Part shown: piece by piece, positions 44,748 through 54,073 of the stretch
Numbering within the stretch: position 1 is the first letter of the stretch
Layout: each line of letters begins with the position of its first letter
From: VXYL01 sp965200375
GTDB taxonomy: Bacteria > Pseudomonadota > Gammaproteobacteria > Pseudomonadales > Azotimanducaceae
Assembly: GCA_965200375.1 (NCBI GenBank)
Contig: OZ241353.1
Coordinates: forward strand, 3,286,001 to 3,350,000
DNA: 64,000 nt
Direction: 5' to 3'
Made by a program: the position numbers and the translations under genes
Notes under the pieces: model-generated
What the model was told of the DNA's origin: nothing
The model's input: the letters and a program-made list of their open reading frames with translations, nothing else
The model's database searches: none

Positions 44748-46003
44748 TGGCCGAGTTCCAGCTGGTGCGCGGCATGCGCGACCTGCTGCCGGAAGCGAGC
44801 GCCCGCTGGCGGGGCATCGAGGCGGTGGTGCTCGACGTTCTGGGCCGCTACGGCTATCGGGAAATCCGGCTGCCGTTGCTGGAAGCCGCGGCTCTGTACG
44901 AACGCGGCGTCGGCGAAGCCACGGATCTCGTGGAAAAGGAGATGTACACGCTCGCGGACCGCAAAGGCAAGCGTCTGGCGCTGCGCCCGGAGGGCACGGC
45001 CGGCTGCGTACGCGCCTGCATCGAGAACGGCCTGCTGCACAACCGCAAGCAAAAGCTCTGGTATCACGGATCCATGTTCCGCTACGAGCGGCCGCAACGG
45101 GGGCGGACCCGGGAACACACCCAGATCGGCGCCGAGGCGTTCGGCATGGCGGGGCCGGACGTCGACGCCGAGATGCTCGCCATGCTCCAGCGCGTGTTCC
45201 GCGAGCTCGGGGTGGCGGATGCCGTGGCGCTGGAACTGAACACGCTCGGTTCCGCGGCGTCCCGGCACCGCTATCGAGGCGCGCTGCTGGCGCACCTGGA
45301 ACCGCACCGCCACGCCCTCGACGCCGACAGCCAGCGACGCCTGGACGGCAATCCGCTGCGCATCCTCGACAGCAAGGCAGCGGGCACCCGGGCGCTCTTG
45401 GCAGACGCGCCGAGGCTGGCCGACTACCTGGACGCCGACGCCAGGCGCCACTTTGACGGGTTGCGGCGGCACCTGGACGACGCCGGCGTGGCATATCGGC
45501 TCAACCCGCTGCTGGTGCGCGGCCTCGACTACTACACCGGCAACGTGTTCGAGTGGGTCACGGACGCTCTCGGCGCCCAGAACGCGGTGTGTTCCGGCGG
45601 CCGCTACGACGGTCTGGTGGCTGCGCTCGGCGGCCGTCCGGTGCCGGCCGCCGGCTTCGGCATGGGCATCGACCGGCTGGCGCTGCTGCACGAGAAGCTG
45701 GTCCCGGCGGCGCCCGGCCATGCGGACGTCTACGTGGCCACCGCCGGCGAACACGGGGGCTGGGCAAGCACGGTGGCGGAGCGCATTCGAGACGCCACCG
45801 CGCTGCGCGTGCTGCAGCATGCCGGCCCAGGGGGGCTGCGCAGCCAGCTGGCGGAGGCGGACCGCGCCGGCGCCCGGTGGGCGGTGATCGTCGGCGACGA
45901 GGAAGCGGCGGAGAACTGCGTGTCGCTGAAGTGGCTGCGCAGCGAGCCGCGGCAGACGCAACTGGGCGTGGATGCGCTGATCGAGACCTTGGCTGCGGCC
46001 TAG
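44747..46003 (+). CDS. hisS: Histidyl-tRNA synthetase
   Basis: The 418-residue class II synthetase charges tRNA-His. It has RGMRDLLP, the motif 2 loop LWYHGSMFRYERPQRGRTREH, and the histidine-specific motifs LVRGLDYYTGNVFEW and GGRYDGLVAALGG. Motif 3 is GFGMGIDRLAL. The C-terminal anticodon-binding domain is present. The start overlaps rodZ by one base. Confidence 0.97.
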   Translation: MAEFQLVRGMRDLLPEASARWRGIEAVVLDVLGRYGYREIRLPLLEAAALYERGVGEATDLVEKEMYTLADRKGKRLALRPEGTAGCVRACIENGLLHNRKQKLWYHGSMFRYERPQRGRTREHTQIGAEAFGMAGPDVDAEMLAMLQRVFRELGVADAVALELNTLGSAASRHRYRGALLAHLEPHRHALDADSQRRLDGNPLRILDSKAAGTRALLADAPRLADYLDADARRHFDGLRRHLDDAGVAYRLNPLLVRGLDYYTGNVFEWVTDALGAQNAVCSGGRYDGLVAALGGRPVPAAGFGMGIDRLALLHEKLVPAAPGHADVYVATAGEHGGWASTVAERIRDATALRVLQHAGPGGLRSQLAEADRAGARWAVIVGDEEAAENCVSLKWLRSEPRQTQLGVDALIETLAAA

Positions 46004-46082
46004 TCCATCGCATAAGAGCAAGGCAAGGCCCGGCAGCAGAGGGCGGGGCGCAGGAACGGCAACGAGAGCGGATGGAGCAGGC

Positions 46083-46745
46083 GTGGCGGACTATCTGACG
46101 GACGAAGAGCAGGCGGAGCGCCTCAAGGGATGGTGGGACCGCTACGGCACTTCGCTGATCGCCGGCCTAGCGCTGGCGGTGGCCGGCGTCGTCGGCTGGC
46201 GCTACTACCAGGACTTCGCGGCCGAACGGGCGACTGCGGCAGCGACCGCATACGCCGCATACATCGATGCCCGCACCGCCGATGACGCCGCCGCCGAGGC
46301 TGCCGCGGCGCTGGACGGCGACTACGCAGGCGCCGCCTACCATGTGCTGTCGCTGCTCTACCGGGCCGCGGACCAGGCCGCCGAGGAGGACTGGGAGGAG
46401 GCGCTGGCGTTCCTGGAACGGGCCATCGAGCTGGCGGACGCCGGGCCGGTCCGGGACATCGCCCGCTATCGCGCCGCCAAGGTGCTGTTCCAGCTCGACA
46501 GGATCGCCGACAGCAGCGCCATGCTGGCGCGGATTTCGAGCCCCGGCCTGGAGGCGCAAGTGGCGGAACTGTCCGGGGATCTGGCCCTCGCCAAGGGGGA
46601 TCCGGAGGCGGCCCGGGAAGCGTACCGAACCGGCGTCGCCGCGGCGCGAGGGCAGGGCGGGCGGCAGCTGTCGGGGCTGGCGCTGATCGAGCTCAAGCTC
46701 GCGAGCGTGGTGGAGAGAGCGGAGAGAGCGGAGAGCGAGACATGA
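46083..46745 (+). CDS. yfgM: YfgM-like ancillary SecYEG/BamB-linked membrane protein
   Basis: The 220-residue product starts at GTG 46083. It has the family opening DYLTDEEQAERLKGWWDRYGTSLIAGLALA, one membrane helix (about 24-41), and a periplasmic TPR-like region. YfgM in E. coli interacts with the Sec translocon and periplasmic chaperones. The C-terminus is a short ERA-rich tail encoded by a 9-base repeat. The stop overlaps the bamB start in ATGA, and the hisS-yfgM-bamB-der order supports the name. Confidence 0.9.
   Translation: MADYLTDEEQAERLKGWWDRYGTSLIAGLALAVAGVVGWRYYQDFAAERATAAATAYAAYIDARTADDAAAEAAAALDGDYAGAAYHVLSLLYRAADQAAEEDWEEALAFLERAIELADAGPVRDIARYRAAKVLFQLDRIADSSAMLARISSPGLEAQVAELSGDLALAKGDPEAAREAYRTGVAAARGQGGRQLSGLALIELKLASVVERAERAESET
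46713..46736 (+). repeat. 9-base tandem repeat at the 3' end of yfgM
   Basis: GAGAGAGCG occurs twice from 46713 to 46730 and partly a third time. It encodes the ERAERAES tail just before the stop. Confidence 0.7.
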
Positions 46746-48001
46746 TCCATGCATCCGGCCATGCACTGGCCCGCGCCCTGCTGGGAGCGGGCCTCGCGGC
46801 GCTGCTGCTCGGCGGCTGCCAGGCGTTCGGCTTTCTGCCCTGGGTGGACGACGCCAAGTCCGACCAGGAGGACAAGGGCCGCGGCGAGCCGGCCGAACTC
46901 GTGGACTTCGAAGCCGAGGCATCGATAGAGCGCGTCTGGCGGGCGAAAGTGGGCCGTGGCCTTGGCCGCAAGTACCTGCGCCTGTCGCCGCTGGTGCTGG
47001 CGGATCGCGTCTACGCCGCGGACGCCTACGGGCTGGTGGTGGCCTTGGACCGCTTCACGGGCAAGCGGGTGTGGTCCACGCGGATAGGCGAACCGGACGA
47101 CGGTCCGTTCTACGCGTTCTGGGATCGCAGAGACCCGTCCTTCGTCACCGGCGGCGTGGGCGGCGGCGACGGGCGCATTCTGCTCGGCACCGTGGCTGGC
47201 GAGGTCGTCGCGCTGGCGGCCGGCGACGGCGTCGAACTGTGGCGGACACAGGTGTCAAGCGAAGTGCTGGCGCCGCCGGCCAGCGGCCTGGGGCTTGCCA
47301 TCGCCCAAACGGCCGACGGCCGTCTGGTGGCGTTGGAAGCCGAGGACGGCACCCAGCGCTGGTCCTTCGACAGCCAAGTGCCGTTGCTCACGCTGCGCGG
47401 CACGGCATCGCCGCTGGTCTCCGGCGAGCTGGTGTTCGCCGGCTTTGGCGACGGCAACGTCAGCGCTGTCGCCCAGGCCAGCGGCGCCCCGATCTGGAAG
47501 CAGCGCGTCATGCTGCCGCAAGGCCGCACCGAGCTGGACCGGCTTGTGGACGTGGACGGCACGCCCGTGCTGGCCGGCGGCCTGCTGTTCGCCGGCGGCT
47601 ACCAGGGACGCTTGACGGCGCTACGGCCGGCGGACGGCGGCGTGGTGTGGGCGATGGAGGCGTCGAGCTTTCTGGATCTGGCCGAGGGCTACGGCCAGGT
47701 GTACTTCGTGTCCGCCGAAGACGTGGTGACCGCGGTGGGGCAGACGTCGGCCGCCGTAGTGTGGCGCCAGGAGGGCTTGCGCAACCGGAAGCTCACCAGC
47801 CCGATCGCCTACGGCAACTACGTCGTGGTGGGAGACGCCGAAGGCTACGTCCATGTGCTGGCGCAGAGCGACGGCCGGTTCGTCGCCCGCCGCAAGATCG
47901 GCGACGGCTTGCGCTCCAAGCTGCGCGAAGCGGACGACGTGCTGTACGCCCTCGCCGACAACGGCGAGCTGGAGGCTCTCGAGGTCAAGCGTCGCGGCTA
48001 G
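46742..48001 (+). CDS. bamB: Outer membrane assembly lipoprotein BamB
   Basis: BamB is a beta-propeller lipoprotein of the BAM complex that inserts outer-membrane proteins. The 419-residue product has a signal peptide with lipobox LLLGGC (cysteine near residue 26). Eight blade-like repeats follow, with segments such as GLVVALDRFTGKRVWSTRIG, GEVVALAAGDGVELWRTQV and GRLTALRPADGGVVWAMEA. It cooperates with SurA and delivers LptD, both encoded in this window. Confidence 0.94.
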   Translation: MIHASGHALARALLGAGLAALLLGGCQAFGFLPWVDDAKSDQEDKGRGEPAELVDFEAEASIERVWRAKVGRGLGRKYLRLSPLVLADRVYAADAYGLVVALDRFTGKRVWSTRIGEPDDGPFYAFWDRRDPSFVTGGVGGGDGRILLGTVAGEVVALAAGDGVELWRTQVSSEVLAPPASGLGLAIAQTADGRLVALEAEDGTQRWSFDSQVPLLTLRGTASPLVSGELVFAGFGDGNVSAVAQASGAPIWKQRVMLPQGRTELDRLVDVDGTPVLAGGLLFAGGYQGRLTALRPADGGVVWAMEASSFLDLAEGYGQVYFVSAEDVVTAVGQTSAAVVWRQEGLRNRKLTSPIAYGNYVVVGDAEGYVHVLAQSDGRFVARRKIGDGLRSKLREADDVLYALADNGELEALEVKRRG

Positions 48002-48037
48002 ACTGCTGGGCGCCGCGCTCCGGCCGCGGCCAGTGCG

Positions 48038-49486
48038 ATGGCGGCACCATCCGACAGCCCCAAGGCACGGGCAGCCGCCGAGGGCCTTGGCGCACTGCCC
48101 GTGGTGGCCTTGGTGGGGCGTGCCAACGTCGGCAAGTCGACGCTGTTCAATCGCCTCTGCCGCCGCCGGGACGCGCTGGTCGCCGACTGGCCTGGCCTGA
48201 CCCGGGACCGGCGCTACGGGCGGGCGACGCTGTCGGAGCGCGCCGCGGTGCTGGTAGACACCGGCGGGCTGGCCGCCGCTCCGGTCTCCTTGGCGCCGCC
48301 AGCGGCGGATCTGGCGACGGCGATGGCTGCGCAGGTTGCCGAGGCGCTGTCGCAAGCCCAAGCGGTGGTGCTGGTGGTCGATGGCCAAGAGGGCCCCGCC
48401 GCCGTGGACGAGGACATCGCCCAGCGTCTGCGCCGGGAGGGCCTCGCCACGCTGGTGGCGGTGAACAAGATCGACGCTGCCGGTTCGGAACCGACCGCCG
48501 AGTTCGCGCGTCTCGGATTCGACGTGTTCGGCGTCTCGGCGAAGCAGGGCCGCGGCGTGGGCGTTCTCGCCGCCGCCCTCGAACGCCGCTTGCCGCGGAC
48601 CCCGCCAGCGCCGGCGTCCGTCGAGCGCTCCGGGCTCATCGAGACGGCCGTGGTCGGGCGCCCGAACGTCGGCAAGTCGACGCTGGTCAACCGGCTGCTC
48701 GGCGCCCCGCGGCAAGTGGTGTCCCCGGTTCCAGGCACAACGCGGGATGCGATAGACGTGCCCTGTGGCGAGCATCTGCTGATCGACACCGCAGGCATTC
48801 GGCGCAAGGGCCGGAGCGCGCCCGCGGTCGAGAAGTTCTCCGTGGTCAAGACCTTGGCGGCCTTGGAGCGGGCAACCGTGGCGCTGGTGGTGGTGGACGC
48901 CCAGGAGGGCATCGTCGACCAGGATCTGCACATCCTCGGCCATGCCCTCGACGCCGGCGCTGGCGTGCTGCTTGCCGCCAACAAGTGCGATGCGTTGTCG
49001 GCGCCGCAGCTGCGGCGGGCCGAGGCCGCCATGCGCCGCCGCCTCGGCTTTGCGCCGTGGGTGCCGGTAGCCGCCATCGCCGCCGTCACCGGCCGAGGCG
49101 TGGCGGCGCTGCTGCCGGCCGCGGCGCGCATCCACAGGGCTGGCGCCTTCAACGTGAAGACGTCGGCGCTGAACCGGGTGCTGGCGGCGGCAGTGCAGGA
49201 CAACCCCCCGCCGGCGGTGCGCTCCCGACGCATCAAGCTGCGCTACGCGCACAAGGCCGGCGCGCACCCGCCGGCGCTGATCGTACATGGCAGTCAGGCG
49301 GACGCCCTGCCGGCGAGCTATCTGCGCTACCTGGCCAACCGCTTCCGCAAGGATCTGGACCTCGAAGGCGTGCCGGTCCGGATCGGCACCGAGAGCACCG
49401 CCAATCCATTCGCCGGTCGGCGCAACGAGCTGACGGCGCGGCAACGCAGGAGGCGCAAGCGCGTCATACGCCACCGAGGCCGTTGA
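48038..49486 (+). CDS. der: Ribosome biogenesis GTPase Der (EngA)
   Basis: Der has two tandem GTPase domains and a KH-like domain needed for 50S subunit maturation. The 482-residue product shows G1 motifs GRANVGKST and GRPNVGKST, G4 motifs NKID and NKCD, and a C-terminal KH segment. The end is basic (RQRRRRKRVIRHRGR), as usual. The stop codon sits inside a 16-base palindrome that starts a 48-base tandem repeat. Confidence 0.96.
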   Translation: MAAPSDSPKARAAAEGLGALPVVALVGRANVGKSTLFNRLCRRRDALVADWPGLTRDRRYGRATLSERAAVLVDTGGLAAAPVSLAPPAADLATAMAAQVAEALSQAQAVVLVVDGQEGPAAVDEDIAQRLRREGLATLVAVNKIDAAGSEPTAEFARLGFDVFGVSAKQGRGVGVLAAALERRLPRTPPAPASVERSGLIETAVVGRPNVGKSTLVNRLLGAPRQVVSPVPGTTRDAIDVPCGEHLLIDTAGIRRKGRSAPAVEKFSVVKTLAALERATVALVVVDAQEGIVDQDLHILGHALDAGAGVLLAANKCDALSAPQLRRAEAAMRRRLGFAPWVPVAAIAAVTGRGVAALLPAAARIHRAGAFNVKTSALNRVLAAAVQDNPPPAVRSRRIKLRYAHKAGAHPPALIVHGSQADALPASYLRYLANRFRKDLDLEGVPVRIGTESTANPFAGRRNELTARQRRRRKRVIRHRGR

Positions 49487-49586
49487 CGCGTCAACGCGGG
49501 AGGCCCGGGCGTCGTCCGCCGCCGAGGCCGTTGACGCGCCAACGCGGGAGGCCCACGCGTCACTCGCCGCCGAGTCCGTTGGCGGC
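49474..49586. repeat. 48-base tandem repeat crossing the convergent der and M23 stop codons
   Basis: Copy 1 (49474-49521) and copy 2 (49522-49569) are identical at about 42 of 48 positions, and a decayed third copy begins at 49570. The array includes the last der codons, the spacer and the last codons of the convergent M23 peptidase gene. Copy 1 contains the perfect palindrome CGTTGACGCGTCAACG at 49481-49496, which could act as a shared terminator stem. Confidence 0.85.
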
Positions 49587-50339
49587 CGCCATCAGCGCCA
49601 GGGGATCGACGCGGACGTTCCCCAGGCTCACGGTCCAGTGCAGGTGCGGCCCCGTGGCGCGCCCGGTGGCGCCGACGGCGCCAAGCACGTCGCCCCGGGC
49701 CACGGCCTGCCCTAGGGCTACGTCGATGCGTTGCAAGTGGCAGTACATGGTCACCAGGCCGCCGCCGTGGTCGAGCAGCACGGTGTTGCCGTTGAAGAAA
49801 TAGTCCCCGACGGCCGCCACCGCAGCCGGCGCCGGGGCCCGCACCGGCGTGCCCGGCTCGGCGGCGATGTCGAGCCCGGAGTGGCGGGCCCGGGGCTGGT
49901 CGTTGAAGACCCGCCGGAACCCGAACTGGCTTGAGATGGGGCCAGCAACCGGCCGCTCGAAAGGCAGGAGGCCGGGACGCACCGGCGTACGCAGTGCATA
50001 GGCCGCATCCTGTTCCCGGCGCTCCCGGCGGTGGCGGGCGAGGTCCTCTGGTTCTGGATTCACGAGGCGCGGATTGTCGATGGTCAGCCGTTGTTCGGGA
50101 AATTGGCGCCCGCGCACTTCGAAGACGATGGTCTGCGCTCCAGCCGCGGTGGCCACGACGAGCTGGCGCGGTCCCGGCTTGGCATCCGCGCCGATGCCGA
50201 CGAGGGCGTGGCCAGCCACCACCAGCGCCGGTTCGCCCAGATAGCGGACCTCTTCCACGGCTGCCGGCAGCGGCACCGCCAGAACGCCGCCAACGTCCAC
50301 GGCCAGCGCGGCGCCGAGCGCCAGCAGGGTGCTAGGCAT
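49560..50339 (-). CDS. M23 family metallopeptidase (LytM domain), exported
   Basis: The 259-residue protein has a short N-terminal signal-like stretch (MPSTLLALGAALAVDVGGVLA). A middle beta domain is followed by an M23 domain with HSGLDIAAEPGTPVRAP and the later GPHLHW, which contain the zinc-binding His-x3-Asp and HLH residues. It probably cleaves peptidoglycan cross-bridges in the periplasm. The start overlaps the xseA stop by 8 bases. Confidence 0.88.
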   Translation of the reverse strand: MPSTLLALGAALAVDVGGVLAVPLPAAVEEVRYLGEPALVVAGHALVGIGADAKPGPRQLVVATAAGAQTIVFEVRGRQFPEQRLTIDNPRLVNPEPEDLARHRRERREQDAAYALRTPVRPGLLPFERPVAGPISSQFGFRRVFNDQPRARHSGLDIAAEPGTPVRAPAPAAVAAVGDYFFNGNTVLLDHGGGLVTMYCHLQRIDVALGQAVARGDVLGAVGATGRATGPHLHWTVSLGNVRVDPLALMAAANGLGGE

Positions 50340-51702
50340 CGTCCAGCCGTGCCCGGCGGCTGCCGTCCGCCCAGTGCAGGACCACGCGCTGGCCGGCCGG
50401 CGCGGCGGTGGCGGCAACCAGCGGCTTGCCCCACCGGCTGCCGTCCGGCACGGCGACCACCGCATAGCCCCGGGCCATGGTCGCCAACGGACTGACCGCC
50501 TGCAACGCTCGGGCCAACGCCTCCAGACGCGCCAGCCGGCGTTCGCGGCTTGCCGCCGCGGCGGCCGACAGCCGAACCTGGACAGCGCCCAGGCGCTGCA
50601 TCGTTTGCCGCAGGCGCGCTCCGGGACTGGCCCGGGCGAGCAGTGCCCGCTGATGGCGATGCGCGCTCGCCAGCCGCTGCAAGGCGCCGCCCATCGCCAC
50701 GGCGAGCCGTTCGCCGAGTTCGTCGGTGCGCAGCAGGCGCTGCTCGACGGTTCGACCTGGATGCGCCAAGCGCCGTTCGGTGGCGGCCAGCAGCCGCTGG
50801 TCCGACTTCAGCCGCAGCGCGATGCGGCTGCCGAGCACCGTGGCCGCGGCGGCCAGCCGCCGTTCCACCACGGCGCGGTCCGGGGTTGCCAGTTCGGCCG
50901 CCGCCGAGGGCGTTGGGGCGCGGTGGTCGGCCGCGAAGTCGGCGATGGTGGTGTCGGTCTCGTGGCCGACCGCGGAGATGATCGGCACCGCGGCGGCATG
51001 GATGCGCCGCGCGACGGACTCGAGATTGAACGCCGCGAGATCCTCCAGCGAACCGCCGCCCCGGGTGAGAATGACGACATCGGGCCTCGTGCGCATGCGT
51101 TCCGCCCGGTCCAAGGCGCGGAGAATCTGCCCCTCCGCCTCGGGGCCTTGGACCGCCACGTAGAAGCAGGTCACTCGAACGCAGGGGAAGCGTCGGCGCA
51201 GCACCGCCAGCACGTCCTTGAGCGCGGCGCCGTCCCGGGAACTGACCACGGCGAGATGGCGCGGAAACGAGGGCAGGGGCCGCTTGCGCCCAGCGTCGAA
51301 CAGCCCCTCCGCCGCCAGCCGCGCGCGCAGCCGTTCGAAGGCGATGCGCAGGGCGCCTTCGCCAGCCGGTTCAGCATGGTCCACCAGCGCTTGGAAGTCG
51401 CCTCGTGCTTCGTACACGGAAAGACGCGCCCGCAGCACCACCGAAAGACCATCCGCGACGCGAAAGCGCAGGAAGCGGTTGCGGCTGGCGAACATCACGC
51501 AGCGCAACTGCGAGCGCGCGTCCTTGAGCGTGAAGTACCAGTGCCCGGAGGCGTAGGCGCGGAAGTTCGAGACCTCGCCCTCGATCCACACCGAACCGAA
51601 CCCTTCCTCGATCAGAAACCGGGCCTCGGCGTTCACGGCGCTGACGCTCTTGACCGCGCGCGTCGCCGGCTGGCGCGACGCGGCAGCAGCGGCCGGAGGC
51701 AT
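50332..51702 (-). CDS. xseA: Exodeoxyribonuclease VII large subunit
   Basis: XseA with XseB degrades single-stranded DNA. The 456-residue protein has the OB-fold start IEGEVSNFRAYASGHWYFTLKD, the catalytic region LAVVSSRDGAALKDVLAVL, RGGGSLEDLAAFN and SAVGHETDTTIADFAADHRAPTPS-type segment. Coiled-coil helices follow at 300-400. The small subunit xseB is not in this window. It lies 4 bases after the apaH-cca stop, in the same operon. Confidence 0.95.
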   Translation of the reverse strand: MPPAAAAASRQPATRAVKSVSAVNAEARFLIEEGFGSVWIEGEVSNFRAYASGHWYFTLKDARSQLRCVMFASRNRFLRFRVADGLSVVLRARLSVYEARGDFQALVDHAEPAGEGALRIAFERLRARLAAEGLFDAGRKRPLPSFPRHLAVVSSRDGAALKDVLAVLRRRFPCVRVTCFYVAVQGPEAEGQILRALDRAERMRTRPDVVILTRGGGSLEDLAAFNLESVARRIHAAAVPIISAVGHETDTTIADFAADHRAPTPSAAAELATPDRAVVERRLAAAATVLGSRIALRLKSDQRLLAATERRLAHPGRTVEQRLLRTDELGERLAVAMGGALQRLASAHRHQRALLARASPGARLRQTMQRLGAVQVRLSAAAAASRERRLARLEALARALQAVSPLATMARGYAVVAVPDGSRWGKPLVAATAAPAGQRVVLHWADGSRRARLDDA

Positions 51703-51706
51703 CGCC

Positions 51707-53653
51707 TCAAGCCCCGCGCAACGGCATGGCGTCGGCGACGCGCCGCAGTCGGCGTTCGCGCAGGGCGCGACCGTATTCGGGGCCGCTGGCGCCGCGCACC
51801 CGTTCCCCGCGCAGCCCGTCGATCAACTGGCGCAGAGGCGCGAGGCTGGCAGCGGCGCAAGCCTCGACGCTGCGGAGCACCAGAGCGCACAGCGGCCCTT
51901 GCCGGAAGGCGCCGATCTGCGCCAAGGCATCGAGCAACGCGGCCGGGGCCGGATTCGGCGCCGCAAGCACGGCGCCATGCCGGGCAACGGCGCTGGCGGC
52001 GCGGGCCAGGAGCGTCGGCGCGCGCAGGCGGCCGAACACCGTGCGCAGCGTCGCCGCGGTGTTGGTCCAGCCGAGTCCAGCGAGCCGCGCCTCTGCATCG
52101 TCGAAGCGCCGGCTGGCGAACAACGCCGCGCTCGCCGGCAGATCCAGCTCGGCCAGCCAGAAGCCGCCGTCGAGCGGTTGCAGCACCTCGAAGAAGCGCG
52201 CTGGCGCCGGCGCCGCTGCCGCCCGCGCCAGCTCGTGCCAGACTCGTTCCCCGGCCAGCGACGGCAGTTCCGGCACCATCCGCCGCATGAGCGCCAAGGT
52301 CTCGTCGGCGACGCGAAAGCCCGGCAGCTGCGCCGCGAACCGGGCGACCCGAAACACCCGCAGCGGATCTTCCGCAAAGGCGTCGGAAACGTGCCGCAGC
52401 CGCTGCGCCGCCAGGTCCGCCTGGCCGCCGTGCAGATCCACGAGGGTGCCGTCCTCGGCCCGGGCCATCGCATTGATGGTGAGGTCCCGGCGCGCCAGAT
52501 CCTCCGCCAGGGTCACTTCCGCGCTCTCGCAGACGAAGCCGGCGTGGCCAGGGCCGGTCTTGCGCTCGGTGCGGGCCAGGGCGTGGTGCTCGCCGGTTCG
52601 GGGATGGAGGAACACCGGGAAGTCGCGGCCCACCTGCGTGAAGCCGCGGCAACGCATCGCGGCTGCGGTGGCGCCCACCACGACAAAGTCCCGATCCGCC
52701 ACCGGGCGGCCGAGCAGCCCGTCGCGGACGGCGCCGCCGACCAGGTAGGTCTTCACGCCGCTGGGTTTCACTTCGTCGTCAGCTTCAATTCCGCCGCCTT
52801 CGTCCAGCCGCCTTCGTCCAGCCGCCGCCTTCGTCCAGCCGCCGGCGCTTGGCCGATCCTCGGGCGCGGCGGCAACCGACCACAGGCGGCCTTCGGGCAG
52901 ACGCGCCAGCGTCATCCGCCGGCCCCAGACGCAGCCCGTGTCCAGACCGACGGCGTGGCCGGCGCCGGTGGCCCCGTCCAAGGCGGCCCAGTGGCCGAAG
53001 TAGATGCGGCCGTCGACCTGCGGCGGGTAGTCGTACCAGGGCCGATACCCGGGCGGCGGCGCCGTCGGCGGGCCTTTGTGGGCGAACTCCAGGCCGCCGC
53101 GGGAATCGACGAGGCGCATGCGCGTCAGGTAGTTGACTATGGCCCGGTACCGGTCGACGCCAGCGAGCGTCGCGGTCCAGCACGGTCCGTCGCCGTACAT
53201 CTTTTCGAAGAAGGCGCGATGTTGCGGCCCCCGCAGAACGCCTTCGACCTCCCGGGCGGCCCCACGGACCGTGGCCAGGTCCCAGACGTGGGGGATGCCG
53301 GCGTGGACGACCAGCGCAGCGTCGGTTTCCAGCAGCAGCGGCTGGCGGCGCAGCCAGTCCGCCAGCTCCGCGCAGTCCGGCGCCGCCAGGGTCTCGGCCA
53401 GCGTGTCGCCGGCGCGTTCGCCGTGGCCGCCGTAGACGATGGCGAGAAAGTGCAGGTCGTGGTTGCCGAGCGCGCAGGCGAAACGGGGGCCGAGATCCCG
53501 CGCGAAGCGCAGCGTCGCCAGCGAGTCCGGGCCGCGGTTGACCAGGTCCCCGACGCACCACAGCACATCGTCGCCGCCGAAGCCGGCGCAGCGCAGCAAC
53601 GCCCGGAGGCTTGCGTAGCAGCCTTGGATGTCGCCGACTAGGTAGGTCGCCAT
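51707..53653 (-). CDS. Fused ApaH diadenosine tetraphosphatase and CCA-adding tRNA nucleotidyltransferase
   Basis: One open frame of 648 codons carries two enzymes. Residues 1-265 are ApaH, which splits Ap4A, with metal motifs GDIQGC, GDLVNRGPDS and GNHD. Residues 300-648 are a CCA-adding enzyme that builds or repairs tRNA 3' ends, with YLVGGAVRDGLLGR, DRDFVVVG and RRDLTINAMA. No HD domain is seen. The joint lies in a linker made by a short tandem repeat. A GTG at 52756 (VKTYLVGG) could start Cca alone, but no good ribosome site precedes it. A true fusion or frame-preserving loss of the apaH stop are both possible. Confidence 0.85.
   Translation of the reverse strand: MATYLVGDIQGCYASLRALLRCAGFGGDDVLWCVGDLVNRGPDSLATLRFARDLGPRFACALGNHDLHFLAIVYGGHGERAGDTLAETLAAPDCAELADWLRRQPLLLETDAALVVHAGIPHVWDLATVRGAAREVEGVLRGPQHRAFFEKMYGDGPCWTATLAGVDRYRAIVNYLTRMRLVDSRGGLEFAHKGPPTAPPPGYRPWYDYPPQVDGRIYFGHWAALDGATGAGHAVGLDTGCVWGRRMTLARLPEGRLWSVAAAPEDRPSAGGWTKAAAGRRRLDEGGGIEADDEVKPSGVKTYLVGGAVRDGLLGRPVADRDFVVVGATAAAMRCRGFTQVGRDFPVFLHPRTGEHHALARTERKTGPGHAGFVCESAEVTLAEDLARRDLTINAMARAEDGTLVDLHGGQADLAAQRLRHVSDAFAEDPLRVFRVARFAAQLPGFRVADETLALMRRMVPELPSLAGERVWHELARAAAAPAPARFFEVLQPLDGGFWLAELDLPASAALFASRRFDDAEARLAGLGWTNTAATLRTVFGRLRAPTLLARAASAVARHGAVLAAPNPAPAALLDALAQIGAFRQGPLCALVLRSVEACAAASLAPLRQLIDGLRGERVRGASGPEYGRALRERRLRRVADAMPLRGA
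52793..52840 (-). repeat. 14/17-base tandem repeat at the ApaH-Cca joint
   Basis: Three copies of GGCTGGACGAAGGC (17, 14 and 17 bases including an extra GGC) add up to 48 bases. Because 14 and 17 are not multiples of three, the copies are read in different frames and give WTK, GRR and LDE. This shows a DNA-level expansion rather than selection for a protein repeat. Confidence 0.88.
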
Positions 53654-53663
53654 TCCTCGGATC

Positions 53664-54032
53664 TCAATGCACCGCGTTCGGCGCCGCCAGCGAGAAGGGC
53701 GGAATGGGCACGTCGAACCGTTCGCCGTCGGCGGCGCGGAACTCGTAGCTGCCCTCCATCACTCCCACCGCCGTTTCCAGCACGCAGGCGCTGGTGTAGC
53801 GGAAGGACTCGCCGGGGCCGATGTGCGGCTGGTTGCCGACGACGCCGGGGCCGCGCACCTCCTGCTGCTGGCCGTCGCCGTTGGTGATCAGCCAGTAGCG
53901 GTTCAGGAGCTGGGCACCGGCGCCGCCGTGGTTGGCGATGGTGATGGTGTAGGCGAAGACGTAGCGGGCCGCCGACGGATCGGACTCGGCGGCTATGAAG
54001 CGGGTCTCAACGGCGACTTCGAATCCGCGCAT
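53664..54032 (-). CDS. apaG: ApaG (Co2+/Mg2+ efflux-associated) protein
   Basis: The 122-residue product has a fibronectin-like beta fold with YVFAYTITIANHG, LLNRYWLITNGDG, GVVGNQPHIGPGESFRYTS and GVMEGSYEF, all family signatures. Role is not well defined; it is linked to magnesium/cobalt resistance in Salmonella. It lies between apaH-cca and rsmA, the common order. Confidence 0.95.
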   Translation of the reverse strand: MRGFEVAVETRFIAAESDPSAARYVFAYTITIANHGGAGAQLLNRYWLITNGDGQQQEVRGPGVVGNQPHIGPGESFRYTSACVLETAVGVMEGSYEFRAADGERFDVPIPPFSLAAPNAVH

Positions 54033-54073
54033 GCGCCACTCGCCACGTCTGCCATCGCAGTCTGCGTGGCCCG

